This document shows positions 34,606-43,700 of a stretch of 64,000 nt of DNA, piece after piece. The stretch is from Rhodobacteraceae bacterium UBA6197 (GTDB lineage: Bacteria > Pseudomonadota > Alphaproteobacteria > Rhodobacterales > Rhodobacteraceae). Under the pieces are notes generated by a model. That model had not been told where the DNA came from. It made no database searches and saw nothing but the letters and a program-made list of their open reading frames with translations. Positions within the stretch are counted from its first letter, which is position 1. Every line of letters starts with the position of its first letter. The stretch lies in the NCBI GenBank assembly GCA_002422085.1, contig DISZ01000013.1, positions 1 to 64,000 of the forward strand. The letters run 5' to 3'. The translations under genes and the position numbers were made by a program.

Positions 34606-34667
34606 TCGAAATACTCCCCGCGGAGCGTCCCGCCCTGGCGGCAGGAGCCTCCGGCGGGGATATTTGA
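34606..34667. terminator. Imperfect copy of the dispersed hairpin
   Basis: The right arm (GGAGCCTCCGGCGGGGATAT, 34644-34663, continuing TTGA) is intact. The left arm (CGAAATACTCCCCGCGGAGC, from 34607) has lost several bases. It mixes the ACTCC and TATCC variants of the family, which may reflect recombination between copies. Confidence 0.65.
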
Positions 34668-34780
34668 GCGAAGATGAAAGCCGGGCCGCGCGATTTCGGT
34701 AGCGAGGGGCTTTTCATTGTGCGGCCGATCCGGCACCAAGGCGGCGGGGCTTGGGGGGCTCGATGGCTTGGGGGCGGTGG

Positions 34781-35734
34781 ATGACTGAGGCGGCCAAGGG
34801 GTTTTGGGCGATGGTTCTGGCCTGCGTGGTCTGGGGGCTGTCATCGCTATACTACAAGGCTTTGGCCCATGTGCCGCCGCTTGAGGTGCTGAGTCACCGC
34901 ACGCTGTGGTCCTTGGTCTTTTTCGGGGCGGTGTTGGCGCTGCAGGGGCGGCTGGGCGCGCTGGGGGAGGCGTTGCGCGGGCGCGGGGTTCTGGTGCTGG
35001 TCTTTTCGGCGTTGATGATCTCGGCCAATTGGTTCGTGTTCATCTGGTCGGTGCAAAACGGCCATGCGATGCAGGCGAGCCTTGGGTACTACATCTTTCC
35101 GCTGGTGGCGGTCTTGATCGGGGTGCTGGGGTTTGGCGAGCGGCTCGGGCGGGTGCAGCAGGCCGCGGTGGCTTTGGCGGTGCTGGCGGTGGTGGTGTTG
35201 ACGCTGGGGCTGGGGGCGGCGCCATGGATCGCGCTGGTGCTGGCGGTGACCTTCGGGCTTTACGGCATGGTGAAAAAGCGGCTGGCGGTGGGGCCGGTGG
35301 TTTCGGTCACGGCCGAGGTGGCGCTGTTGGCGCCCTTGGCGGCGATCTGGCTGGCAGGGGTGCACGAAGGCTGGTGGTCCGAGGCTGGCGGGGCGGCCTT
35401 GCCACCGTTTGGCGGCTGGTTTGGCCATGACGCGCGCACCAGCGCGATGCTGGCGTTTTCGGGGGTATTGACGGGGGGGCCGTTGATGCTTTTTTCGTTT
35501 GCCGCGCGGCGGGTGCGGATGGCGACGGTGGGGTTGGTGCAATATCTGAACCCGACGTTGCAATTTCTATGCGCGACTCTGGCCTTTGGCGAGCCGTTCA
35601 CGCCGTGGCACCGGGCCGCTTTCGGGCTGATCTGGGCGGCGCTGGCGCTTTACAGCTGGGCGGCATTCCGTCAGCCCAAGGCGGTCGCGAGCGTCGCCTC
35701 GAGCGCCTCGACATCGGCCACCGGGATCAGGTAA
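34781..35734 (+). CDS. rarD: RarD-like EamA-family transporter
   Basis: A drug/metabolite exporter superfamily protein of the inner membrane with about ten TM helices. The 317-residue protein starts AKGFWAMVLACVVWGLSSLY and carries RarD-type signatures LSHRTLWSLVFF and NWFVFIWSVQNGHAMQASLG, then YYIFPLVAVLIGVL in the first EamA unit. QYLNPTLQFL lies near the end. The substrate is unknown for the family. Starts at 34751, 34763 and 34781 are possible; 34781 gives the usual N-terminus. The 3' end overlaps the convergent LOG-family gene by 64 bases. Confidence 0.9.
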   Translation: MTEAAKGFWAMVLACVVWGLSSLYYKALAHVPPLEVLSHRTLWSLVFFGAVLALQGRLGALGEALRGRGVLVLVFSALMISANWFVFIWSVQNGHAMQASLGYYIFPLVAVLIGVLGFGERLGRVQQAAVALAVLAVVVLTLGLGAAPWIALVLAVTFGLYGMVKKRLAVGPVVSVTAEVALLAPLAAIWLAGVHEGWWSEAGGAALPPFGGWFGHDARTSAMLAFSGVLTGGPLMLFSFAARRVRMATVGLVQYLNPTLQFLCATLAFGEPFTPWHRAAFGLIWAALALYSWAAFRQPKAVASVASSASTSATGIR

Positions 35735-36258
35735 TCGCCGAGCGAGGCCTCGGCGAACCCTTCGGTGATGATCTGGTCGATCAGCGTCAGCAGCGGGTTC
35801 CAGTAGCCTTCGATATTGAGCAGCAGGATTGGTTTTGCGTGCAGCCCGAGCTGGCGCCAGGTCAGCACCTCGAACAATTCATCCAAAGAGCCCGCGCCAC
35901 CCGGCAGCACCACCACCGCGTCCGAGTTCATGTGCATGACCTTCTTGCGTTCATGCATGTCCTCGGTGACGACGAGGGTCGAGAGGTCGCGCTTGCCCAC
36001 CTCGCGGGCGAGCAGGTGCACCGGGATCACCCCGAAGGTTGCGGCGCCGGCGATCTGGGCGGCGCGGGCGACCTCGCCCATCAGGCCAACGTCGCCGGCA
36101 CCGTAGACCAGCCGCCAGCCGCGCGTGGCCAGCATCGTCCCGGTGGCCTGCGCTGCGGCGACATAGGTCGCGCGTGCGCCGGCGCGCGAGCCGCAAAAGA
36201 CGCAGACCGATCTGAGCGGGCCGGCGTGCCGCGGAGGGGATTGGGGGGAGGCGGGCAT
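35671..36258 (-). CDS. LOG-family protein (TIGR00730, putative cytokinin-nucleotide phosphoribohydrolase)
   Basis: LOG proteins cleave nucleoside 5'-monophosphates to base and ribose 5-phosphate. The 195-residue protein has SVCVFCGSRAGARATYV, LVYGAGDVGLMGEVARAA, the catalytic-region pair MHERKKVMH and LPGGAGSLDELFEVLTW (PGGxGxxxE motif), and the end SLGDYLIPVADVEALEA. The start at 36258 has AAAGGAACC upstream. It diverges from the LysM gene and converges on rarD with a 64-base overlap. The physiological base is unknown outside plants. Confidence 0.93.
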   Translation of the reverse strand: MPASPQSPPRHAGPLRSVCVFCGSRAGARATYVAAAQATGTMLATRGWRLVYGAGDVGLMGEVARAAQIAGAATFGVIPVHLLAREVGKRDLSTLVVTEDMHERKKVMHMNSDAVVVLPGGAGSLDELFEVLTWRQLGLHAKPILLLNIEGYWNPLLTLIDQIITEGFAEASLGDYLIPVADVEALEATLATALG

Positions 36259-36364
36259 GACGGTTCCTTTGGGAAGGGATTTCTTGAGGGTTGATAGCGG
36301 GCTTGTTAAGCTGGCTCAAGCGTCCGCGCCAGGCTTGGGCGAGACGGGGTCGGAAAGACTGGGG

Positions 36365-38149
36365 ATGGATATGAACAGTGGCGGTAAGGCGGGCGGGGCA
36401 GAAACGGGTGCCCGGGTCGATGGTGGCGCCACGGGTGCCAAGGGTGCCACGGGCGCTGCGGGTGCCACGGGCGCTGCGGGCGCTGCGGGGGCTGCGGGTG
36501 CCAAGGGGGCCACGGGCGCTGCGGCGGGCGGCGCTGGGGTGGCAGGAAGGCGCAGCTCGGTTCTGGGCGGGGTTGCGGCCGGGGTTGCGGTGGCGGCGGT
36601 CCTGAGTTGGGTGATCCTGAACCGGGTTTCGCCGTTGGACCCCGTGACCACGGCGCCGCCTGCCGCGACGAGCGGTCCGCTGGCCGGGCAGGACGGGGGC
36701 GACGCGGTGGCGGCCTTGCCGGGCCAAGAGGCGCAAGATGGGGCTCAAGACCCGGCGCAGCGCGATGCGGCGACGGAGGCTTTGCAGTTCGACCAGGTTC
36801 GGGCGGCGCCGGATGGCTCGGTCCTGGTGGCGGGACGGGGGGCTGCGGGCGCCAAGGTTTTGGTGCTGATCGACGGCGTGGTCGTGGCCGAGGCGACCGC
36901 CAATGCGCGCGGCCAGTTCGTGGCCCTGTTTTCGTTGCCGCCGGCCGATCAGGCGCGGGTGGTGAGCCTGCAATTGGCGGGCGCCACGGGCGAAAAGGTC
37001 GCCTCGTCGCAGAGCGTGATTATTGCGCCGGGAACCGTGCGCCCGGCCGGGGCGGCCGCGACGATGACCATGGCCGAAGCCGAAGCCGGGGCCGGGGCCG
37101 AAGCCGGGGCCGGGGCTGCGGCGGGGGCGAGCGCGGGCGTGCCGATGGCGGATGCGGCTGACGCGAGCGCGGGCAATACGACCTCTGCGACGGGCACGGG
37201 CATGGCAGAGGCGGACGCCGGGACGGCGGGCGCGGCAGTGCGGGTGGGCGCTGAAACCGGCGCGGCAGCGGTTTTGGCGGGGACCGAGGGTGCCGAGACG
37301 GGTGCGGGCGGCGAGCCGGGCGCGAGCGGCGAGATGGGCGTGAGCGGCGAGATGGGCGTGAGCGGCGAGATGGCTGCGGGCGGCGAGACGGGTGCGAATG
37401 GCAAGGCGGGTGCGGGTGCCGAGACGAGTGTGAGCGGTAAGGCGGTCGCAAGTGCCGAGACCGGCGCGAGTGCCGAGACGGGCAACGCGGTGCCCTCGGC
37501 GCTTGTGGCGGATGCTGGCGGGGTTCGGGTTCTGGCACCTGCCGATCTGGCGGTCGGGGCGGCGTTGGTGATCGACACGATCGGCTATGATGGCGGCGAT
37601 CTGGTCACGTTGAGCGGGCATGGCGCGCGCGGCGGGTTCGTGCGTGCCTATCTGGACAATCGCGACGTGGCGATGGGGCCGGCCGGGGCGGATGGACAGT
37701 GGCAGTTGTCGTTGGGCGGCGTCGCGCCGGGCACCTATGTGCTGCGAGTCGATGCGCTGGACGAGGCGGGCAAGGTGACGGGGCGTGCCGAAACGCCGTT
37801 CTTGCGCGAGGCGCCCGAGGTGGTGGCGGCCGCGCGCGCGAATCTGGGGCCGGCGCCGAGCGCGCCGCCTGCGCCCGAGGCCGGGGTCGCGCCGGCGGCC
37901 TCGCCCGAGACGATGGCGGCGGGTGAACCGCCCGCGACACCGGGTGCTTTGGTGAGCGCGACTGCGCCCGAGCCGGCGCCGGTGGTGGCACGGGTGCTGA
38001 CGGTGCAGCCGGGCTTTACGCTTTGGGGGATCGCGCGCGAAAGCTATGGCGACGGGTTCTTGTATGTGCGGGTCTTTGAGGCGAACCGCGACCAGATCCG
38101 CAACCCGGATCTGATTTATCCGGGGCAGGTGTTCACGCTGCCGCAATAG
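36365..38149 (+). CDS. LysM protein with collagen-like Gly-X-Y N-terminus and low-complexity linker
   Basis: A 594-residue protein. Residues 21-53 are eleven perfect Gly-X-Y triplets (GAT, GAK and GAA types) before a TM helix (about 65-87), so a collagen-like tract lies on the cytoplasmic side if the helix is a signal anchor. Then comes a Pro/Ala linker, an Ig-like strand region (about 140-220, AAGAKVLVLIDGVVVAEATA), and a long Ala/Gly/Glu low-complexity tract (about 235-380) with SGEMGV hexapeptide repeats. A second beta-rich domain (about 390-480, DTIGYDGGDLVTLSGHGARG) and a C-terminal LysM (about 545-594, GFTLWGIARESYGDG) follow. ATG 36365 or 36371 may start it. Peptidoglycan binding is inferred from LysM. 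Confidence 0.88.
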   Translation: MDMNSGGKAGGAETGARVDGGATGAKGATGAAGATGAAGAAGAAGAKGATGAAAGGAGVAGRRSSVLGGVAAGVAVAAVLSWVILNRVSPLDPVTTAPPAATSGPLAGQDGGDAVAALPGQEAQDGAQDPAQRDAATEALQFDQVRAAPDGSVLVAGRGAAGAKVLVLIDGVVVAEATANARGQFVALFSLPPADQARVVSLQLAGATGEKVASSQSVIIAPGTVRPAGAAATMTMAEAEAGAGAEAGAGAAAGASAGVPMADAADASAGNTTSATGTGMAEADAGTAGAAVRVGAETGAAAVLAGTEGAETGAGGEPGASGEMGVSGEMGVSGEMAAGGETGANGKAGAGAETSVSGKAVASAETGASAETGNAVPSALVADAGGVRVLAPADLAVGAALVIDTIGYDGGDLVTLSGHGARGGFVRAYLDNRDVAMGPAGADGQWQLSLGGVAPGTYVLRVDALDEAGKVTGRAETPFLREAPEVVAAARANLGPAPSAPPAPEAGVAPAASPETMAAGEPPATPGALVSATAPEPAPVVARVLTVQPGFTLWGIARESYGDGFLYVRVFEANRDQIRNPDLIYPGQVFTLPQ

Positions 38150-38303
38150 CGCGCGGGGTTTGGGCGTCGGGTTTGGGCGTCGGGTTTGCGGTTTCGCGAT
38201 GACGCGACGGATCGGGCACGAAATGCGCAGCGGGGCTCTGGCATATTTCGGGGTGGAGGCTTAGATCCGGTTCTGAACAGGACGTTTGCCTTTTGGGCGC
38301 GCC

Positions 38304-38322
38304 GGGGGGCTGTCTGCCCCCC
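38304..38322 (+). terminator. GC hairpin between the LysM and Atm1 genes
   Basis: A seven-base GGGGGGC/GCCCCCC stem with a TGTCT loop. No T-run follows; GAGGATATTGGCACGAAGG beyond it resembles a decayed right flank of the dispersed hairpin. Confidence 0.4.
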
Positions 38323-38394
38323 CGACCCCCCGAGGATATTGGCACGAAGGCGAAAACGGTGTGGCCCGGTCCAGGGCCCCGAGGGGTATGGTGA

Positions 38395-40266
38395 ATGCGC
38401 AAGACGACGATACAGGACACGGCGGCAAAGGCCCGATCGGGACCAGCGGCGGAGGCGCAAGTCAGGGGGACGCAGGATCGGGGGCGCGGGATACGCACGA
38501 TCCGTTCGGTCGTGCCCTACCTGTGGCCGAAAGACGAGCCTTGGGTGAAGCGGCGGGTGGTGCTGGCGTTGCTGGCGCTGGTGGTGGCAAAGCTGATCTC
38601 GGTCAGCACGCCATTTCTATACAAGGCGGCGGTTGACGGTTTGTCGGGCGAGACCCGCGGCGATGGCTGGTTGCTGGCCTATGGCGCCATCGGGCTGACG
38701 GTGGCCTATGGGCTGGCGCGGCTGGGAACCGTGGGTTTTGGCGAATTGCGCGATGCGGTCTTTGTGCGGGTCGGGCAGCGGGCACTGCGCAAGCTGGCGC
38801 TGGAGACGTTCACCCATATTCACCGGCTCTCGATGCGCTATCACATCACCCGCAAGACCGGCGGCCTGAGCCGGATCATCGAGCGCGGCGTCAAGGGGGT
38901 CGATTTCCTGCTGCGCTTCATGCTGTTCTCGGTCGGGCCGTTGATCCTCGAGCTGAGCATGGTCACGGTGATCTTCGCGGTGATGTTCGATCTTTGGTAT
39001 GCCGCAATCGTGGTGCTGACGATCTGGGCCTATGTGACCTTTACCTTCAAGATCACCGAATGGCGGGTGCAGATCCGCCGCGAGATGAACCAGCAAGACA
39101 CCGATGCCAACCAGAAAGCGATCGACAGCCTGCTGAACTTCGAGACCGTCAAGTATTTCGGCGCCGAGGCGCGCGAGGCGGCGCGTTATGATGTCAGCAT
39201 GGCGCGCTATGAGGGGCTGGCGGTGAAGACCGGGCAGAGCCTTGCGGTGCTGAACTTTGGCCAGTCGCTGATCATCACCTCGGGGTTGATCTCGGTGATG
39301 GTGATGGCGGCGATGGGGGTGCAGGCGGGCAAGCTGACGGTCGGCGATTTCGTCATGGTGCAGGCCTATATGATCCAGATCACGATGCCGCTGGGCTTTC
39401 TGGGCACGGTCTACCGCGAGATCCGGCAGGCCTTGGTCGATATGGGCGAAATGTTCGATTTGTTACATCAACCGGCCGAAATCGAGGACAAGCCGGGTGC
39501 GGATGTTCTGAAAGTGAACGGCGGGCAGGTGGTTTTTGACAATGTCAGCTTTGCCTATGATGCCGCGAGGCCGATCCTCAAGGGGATCAGCCTGACGGTG
39601 GCGGCGGGGCAGACCGTGGCGTTGGTCGGGCCCTCGGGGTCGGGGAAATCGACGATCGGGCGGATGATGTTCCGGTTTTACGATGTCACCGGCGGGGCGC
39701 TGAAGATCGACGGGCAGGACATTCGGGATGTGACGCAGGACAGTTTGCACAATGCGATCGGCGTGGTGCCGCAAGACACCGTGCTGTTCAACGACACGAT
39801 CTACTACAACATCGCCTATGGCCGCCCCGACGCCAGCCGCGCCGAGGTCGAGGCCGCCGCGAAGGCCGCGAAAATCCACGACTTCGTGCTGGCGCTGCCC
39901 GAGGGCTATGAAACCACCGTCGGCGAGCGCGGGCTGAAGCTGTCGGGGGGCGAAAAGCAGCGGGTCGGGATTGCGCGCACCTTGCTGAAGAACCCGCCGA
40001 TCCTGTTGCTGGACGAGGCGACAAGCGCGCTGGATACCCAGACCGAACGCGACATTCAGGACAGTTTGCGCGCGATGGGTCAGGGGCGCACGGTCATCAC
40101 CATCGCGCACCGGCTTTCGACGATTGCCGATGCGGACCGGATCGTGGTGCTTGAAGCCGGGCGGATCGTCGAGGAGGGGCGGCATGAGGATCTGCTGACC
40201 CGCGGCGGGCGCTATGCGGCGATGTGGGCGCGCCAATCGGCGGAAGAGGAAGAAGTCGCCGCCTGA
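38395..40266 (+). CDS. Atm1-type ABC exporter (half-transporter)
   Basis: Atm1/HMT-type exporters move glutathione-bound persulfide or metal species across the inner membrane and connect sulfur status with Fe-S or metal homeostasis. The 623-residue protein has six TM helices (about 50-320) and the diagnostic NFETVKYFGAEAREAARYD. Its ATPase has Walker A GPSGSGKST, Q-loop VPQDTVLFNDT, signature LSGGEKQR, Walker B ILLLDEATSALD and the H-loop ITIAHRLST. ATG 38395 has GAGGGG upstream. It works as a homodimer. Its role next to sulfur oxidation in the same genome is suggestive only. Confidence 0.92.
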   Translation: MRKTTIQDTAAKARSGPAAEAQVRGTQDRGRGIRTIRSVVPYLWPKDEPWVKRRVVLALLALVVAKLISVSTPFLYKAAVDGLSGETRGDGWLLAYGAIGLTVAYGLARLGTVGFGELRDAVFVRVGQRALRKLALETFTHIHRLSMRYHITRKTGGLSRIIERGVKGVDFLLRFMLFSVGPLILELSMVTVIFAVMFDLWYAAIVVLTIWAYVTFTFKITEWRVQIRREMNQQDTDANQKAIDSLLNFETVKYFGAEAREAARYDVSMARYEGLAVKTGQSLAVLNFGQSLIITSGLISVMVMAAMGVQAGKLTVGDFVMVQAYMIQITMPLGFLGTVYREIRQALVDMGEMFDLLHQPAEIEDKPGADVLKVNGGQVVFDNVSFAYDAARPILKGISLTVAAGQTVALVGPSGSGKSTIGRMMFRFYDVTGGALKIDGQDIRDVTQDSLHNAIGVVPQDTVLFNDTIYYNIAYGRPDASRAEVEAAAKAAKIHDFVLALPEGYETTVGERGLKLSGGEKQRVGIARTLLKNPPILLLDEATSALDTQTERDIQDSLRAMGQGRTVITIAHRLSTIADADRIVVLEAGRIVEEGRHEDLLTRGGRYAAMWARQSAEEEEVAA

Positions 40267-40270
40267 GCCG

Positions 40271-40446
40271 GTGCCGTTTGCGGTGATGTGGTTTGCGGCG
40301 GTGTCGCGTGATGCAGGGCCGCGTGTTGTAGGGCCGCTTGCGGCGGTTTCTCTTGCCACGGTGACGTTTGATGCGGTGCCATTTGCGGTGATGTGGTTTG
40401 CGGCGGTGTCGCGTGATGCAGGGCCGCGTGTTGTAGGGCCGCTTGC
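40271..40446. repeat. Two 71-bp direct repeats spaced by 105 bp
   Basis: Copies at 40271-40341 and 40376-40446 begin GTGCCGTTTGCGGTGATGTG and GTGCCATTTGCGGTGATGTG and appear to differ only at that sixth base. The 105-bp period is a multiple of three, so both strands keep long open frames of repeated peptides, but none has a start signal. A run of shorter TTGCCACGATG-type units follows to about 40500. Confidence 0.8.
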
Positions 40447-40779
40447 CACGATGTCGCTTGCCACGATGCCGTTTGCCACGCCGTTTGCCACGGTGCCGGG
40501 TGATGCGGTGTGGTTCATCGCGGCGTTGTGAGGGGCCGATCTATGGCGCGGGTCTTTTCCATCGCAGACACGGCCATCGGTCGCAGGATCGCCGACCCTG
40601 GTCTGCTGCCCGCGCGCCACAAGACACGCGGCTAGTCTGGCGCACCGGCCGAAGCGCGGACGGCAAGCGGTGGCTTGTCGCGGCGATGCTTCGGCGCGAA
40701 TGCGCCACGCGGGCAAGGGCTGGATCTTGCCAGATCACGGCGTGTGGGAAGCCATGGCGTTGGCGCGCCATGTGGCGCG
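40447..40779. other. Gene-free spacer after the Atm1-type gene
   Basis: About 330 bases between the 71-bp repeats and the stop of the RND permease gene. It contains TTGCCACG microrepeats on the left and otherwise featureless GC-rich sequence. No frame has a supporting ribosome binding site or recognisable protein. Confidence 0.4.
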
Positions 40780-43700
40780 TTATTCGGCGGCCGTGTCCAG
40801 GCCGGGGGGCGTTCGAGGTTTTGGTCCGGCTTCGGGGGTGGCGGGGCTTTCGTCAGTGGTGGCGGTGGTGGCAACGGTAGCGGCAGCGGCAGGGTTGGAG
40901 GTAGCGGTTTCCCCCGTCGCAGGCATGGAACCAGCCTCGGTGTCGGCCACATCTGCGGGGCTGTCCCACAGGATCTGGGTCGCGCCACGCCGGGCGGTGG
41001 CGCGGGTCAGCGCGCGGTCTCGCGCGGCCGCGCTGTGGGCGCCTCCGGCCAGCGCGCGCAGCGCCGCGAGGCTGCGGTAAGCCCCGCTTGCCAGCCAGAT
41101 CCGCAGTGCCAGCAGCGAGGGCGTGATGATCAGCGTCAGCACCGTGGCCGTGCCCAGACCAAAGACCACCGCCGTGGCAAGCTGTTTCCACCACAGCGCG
41201 GTCGGGCTGTCGATCGAATAGCCGCCGTTGAAGAAGTCGAGGCTGAGGCCGAACATCATCGGCGCGAGCCCGGCCATGGTGGTGATCGTGGTCAGCGCCA
41301 CCGGGCGCAGGCGCTGTTCGGCGGTGCGGACCACCGCCTCGATCGGCGGCATATAGGCCGAAAATTCCTGATAGGTGTCGATCAGGATGATGTTGTTGTT
41401 CACCACGATCCCGGCCAGCGCCACGATCCCGACCCCGGTCATGATGATCGAGAACGGCTGGCCCATGACCAGCATCCCGACCAGCACTCCGGCGGTCGAA
41501 AGCACCACCGCCAGAAGCACCAGCGTGGCATTGTAAAAGCTGTTGAACTGCGCCAGCAGGATGATGAACATCAAGGCCATCGCCCCGGCAAAGGCCTTGG
41601 AGAGAAAGGCCCCCGACTCGGCCTGATCGACCATGTCTCCGGTCCATTCCCAGGCGACGCCGGCGGGCAGGGTGGCCTCCGTTTGCAGCCAGTCGGTGAT
41701 CGCGGCGATGCGCTCGGTGCCGTTGATCGGGGCGCCCTGGGCATTGCTCAGGCCCGGCAGCACATCGGCCTTGATGTCGTAATAGCGGGTCTGATCGACG
41801 CGGTCGATGCGGCCAAGCTTGGCCACCGGCGTGCGGGTGATGAAATTGGCCAGCGGCACCAGCCCTTCCGAGGTGCGCAGCTTGAGCGTATCAAGCGTGC
41901 TGAGCACCCGGTCCCGGGCGGGCAGGCGGACGCGGATCTCGATTTCCTCGTCCGAGCTGTCGACCCGCATCTTGTCGAGCAAGACCCCGCGGGTGACCAG
42001 TTGCACCATGCCGCCGACGGTGGCGACATCGGCGCCAAAGCGGCCGGCGCGGGTGACATCGACGTTGATCTGCCAGTCGATGCCGGGCAGGGGGCGGGTA
42101 TCCTCGATCGCGGTGATGCCGGTCATCTGCGCCAGATGCGTCTCGATCTGGTCGACCGCCTGACGCAATGCGCCAAAGTCATCGCCCTTCAGCCGAAGCT
42201 GGATCGGCTTGCCCGAGGCGGGGCCGCGCGATTGCGCCAGAAACTGGGTCTTGATGCCGGGGATGGCGTCAAGGCGGGCCATGATGCCCTCCATCACCCG
42301 GTCACCGTTCAGCGCCGGGTCGTCCTTGCGCTCGGCCCAGGGCAAAAGCTCGACCTGGATCTGGCCGATGGTGTCGCGGGGCGCGATGGCGCCGCCGGTG
42401 TTCTGGTTCAGCCCGCCCTGCCCGGCAAAGGAAAACACCGCCGAAATGCCGGGGGTGCCGATCACCTCGGCCTCGGCGGCGCGCAGCAGCGTGTCCTTTT
42501 CGGGCAGGCTGAGGTTGCCGCGGGCGCGGACATAGACGATGCCCTGCTCGATCTCGGATTTCACGAAGAACTCGGTGCCGTTGTTGTGCGCGCCGTAATA
42601 GGTAAAGACCGAAAATACCGCGAACAGCACGGCGGCGATGGTGACAAGGGGCATCACCGGATTGCCGGCGAGAAAGGCCACGAGGTGGCCAAAGAGGCTG
42701 CGCCGATAGCCGGCGCGAACCGGGCGCAGGCCGCGCCGGGGCCGCGCCGCCGTCAGCGTGACCGAGGCGGCCAGCGCGCCCGCGATGAACAGCAAGGCCC
42801 CCGGCAGCGCCGCCAGATATTGGCCCGAGGCCAGCCGCACGCCGCCCAGATAGCCCGGGTTGAGCGTCATCAGTGCGCCCAGAAACACCGCCGCCAGCGC
42901 CGGCAGCACCAGCGCCAGCCGCACCGCCCAATGCAGCGGCACCAGATGCGCCGCCAGATGGTCGAGCATCCGGCTGAGCCGCCCGGCCACGCCGCCCACC
43001 ACCGGCACATAGATCAGCGCCACCACCAGACTGGCCGACAGCACGAAGATGATGGTGATCGGCAGCATGCCCATGAATTCGCCGGGCACGCCGGGCCAGA
43101 ACAGCATCGGCAGAAAGGCGCAAAGCGTGGTCGCGGTGGACGAGATCACCGGCCAGAACATCCGCTTGGCGGCCTCGGTATAGGCGCGCATCGGGCCCTG
43201 GCCTTCCGAGATCCGCTTGTCGGCGTATTCGACCACGACGATGGCGCCATCGACCAGCATCCCGACCGCAAGGATCAGCCCGAACATGACGATGTTCGAC
43301 ACCGCCACCCCCATTGCGCCCAGCAAGAGGAAGGTCAGCAGGAACGAGGTCGGGATCGAGAACCCGACCAGCAGCGCCGAGCGCGTGCCCAGCGTCGCCA
43401 GAACCACGATCATCACCAGCGCGATCGCGGTCAGCACCGAGCCTTCGAGTTGGCTGACCATGCTGCCGACGGTCTTTGACTGATCCAGCGCGACGCCGAC
43501 TTCGACGGCGGCTTGCAGGTCGGTCGGCCAGCTTGCCTGCGCCTTGGTGACGGTGTCGCGCACCAGCGCCACGGTGTCGATGATGTTGTAGCCCTTGCGC
43601 TTGACCACTTGCAGCGCGACCGTGGGTTTGCCGTTGAAGCGCGCGGTGCCGGTGCGGTCTTCGAAGGTCAGCCGGATATCGGCAAGATCGCCCAGCGTGA

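Noticed and set aside
35951..38146. 731-codon minus-strand open frame opposite the LysM gene
   Set aside because: Arg/His/Ala-rich mirror of the low-complexity coding strand; the LysM domain and TM helix on the plus strand show which strand is real.
40214..40531. Frame with 35-residue repeats overlapping the end of the Atm1-type gene
   Set aside because: Open only because the 105-bp repeat period is divisible by three; it lacks a start signal and is out of frame with the exporter.
40675..43479. 934-codon plus-strand open frame opposite the RND permease
   Set aside because: Antisense of an intact RND gene in GC-rich DNA; the translation is Arg/His/Gln/Asp-rich without any fold-like pattern.
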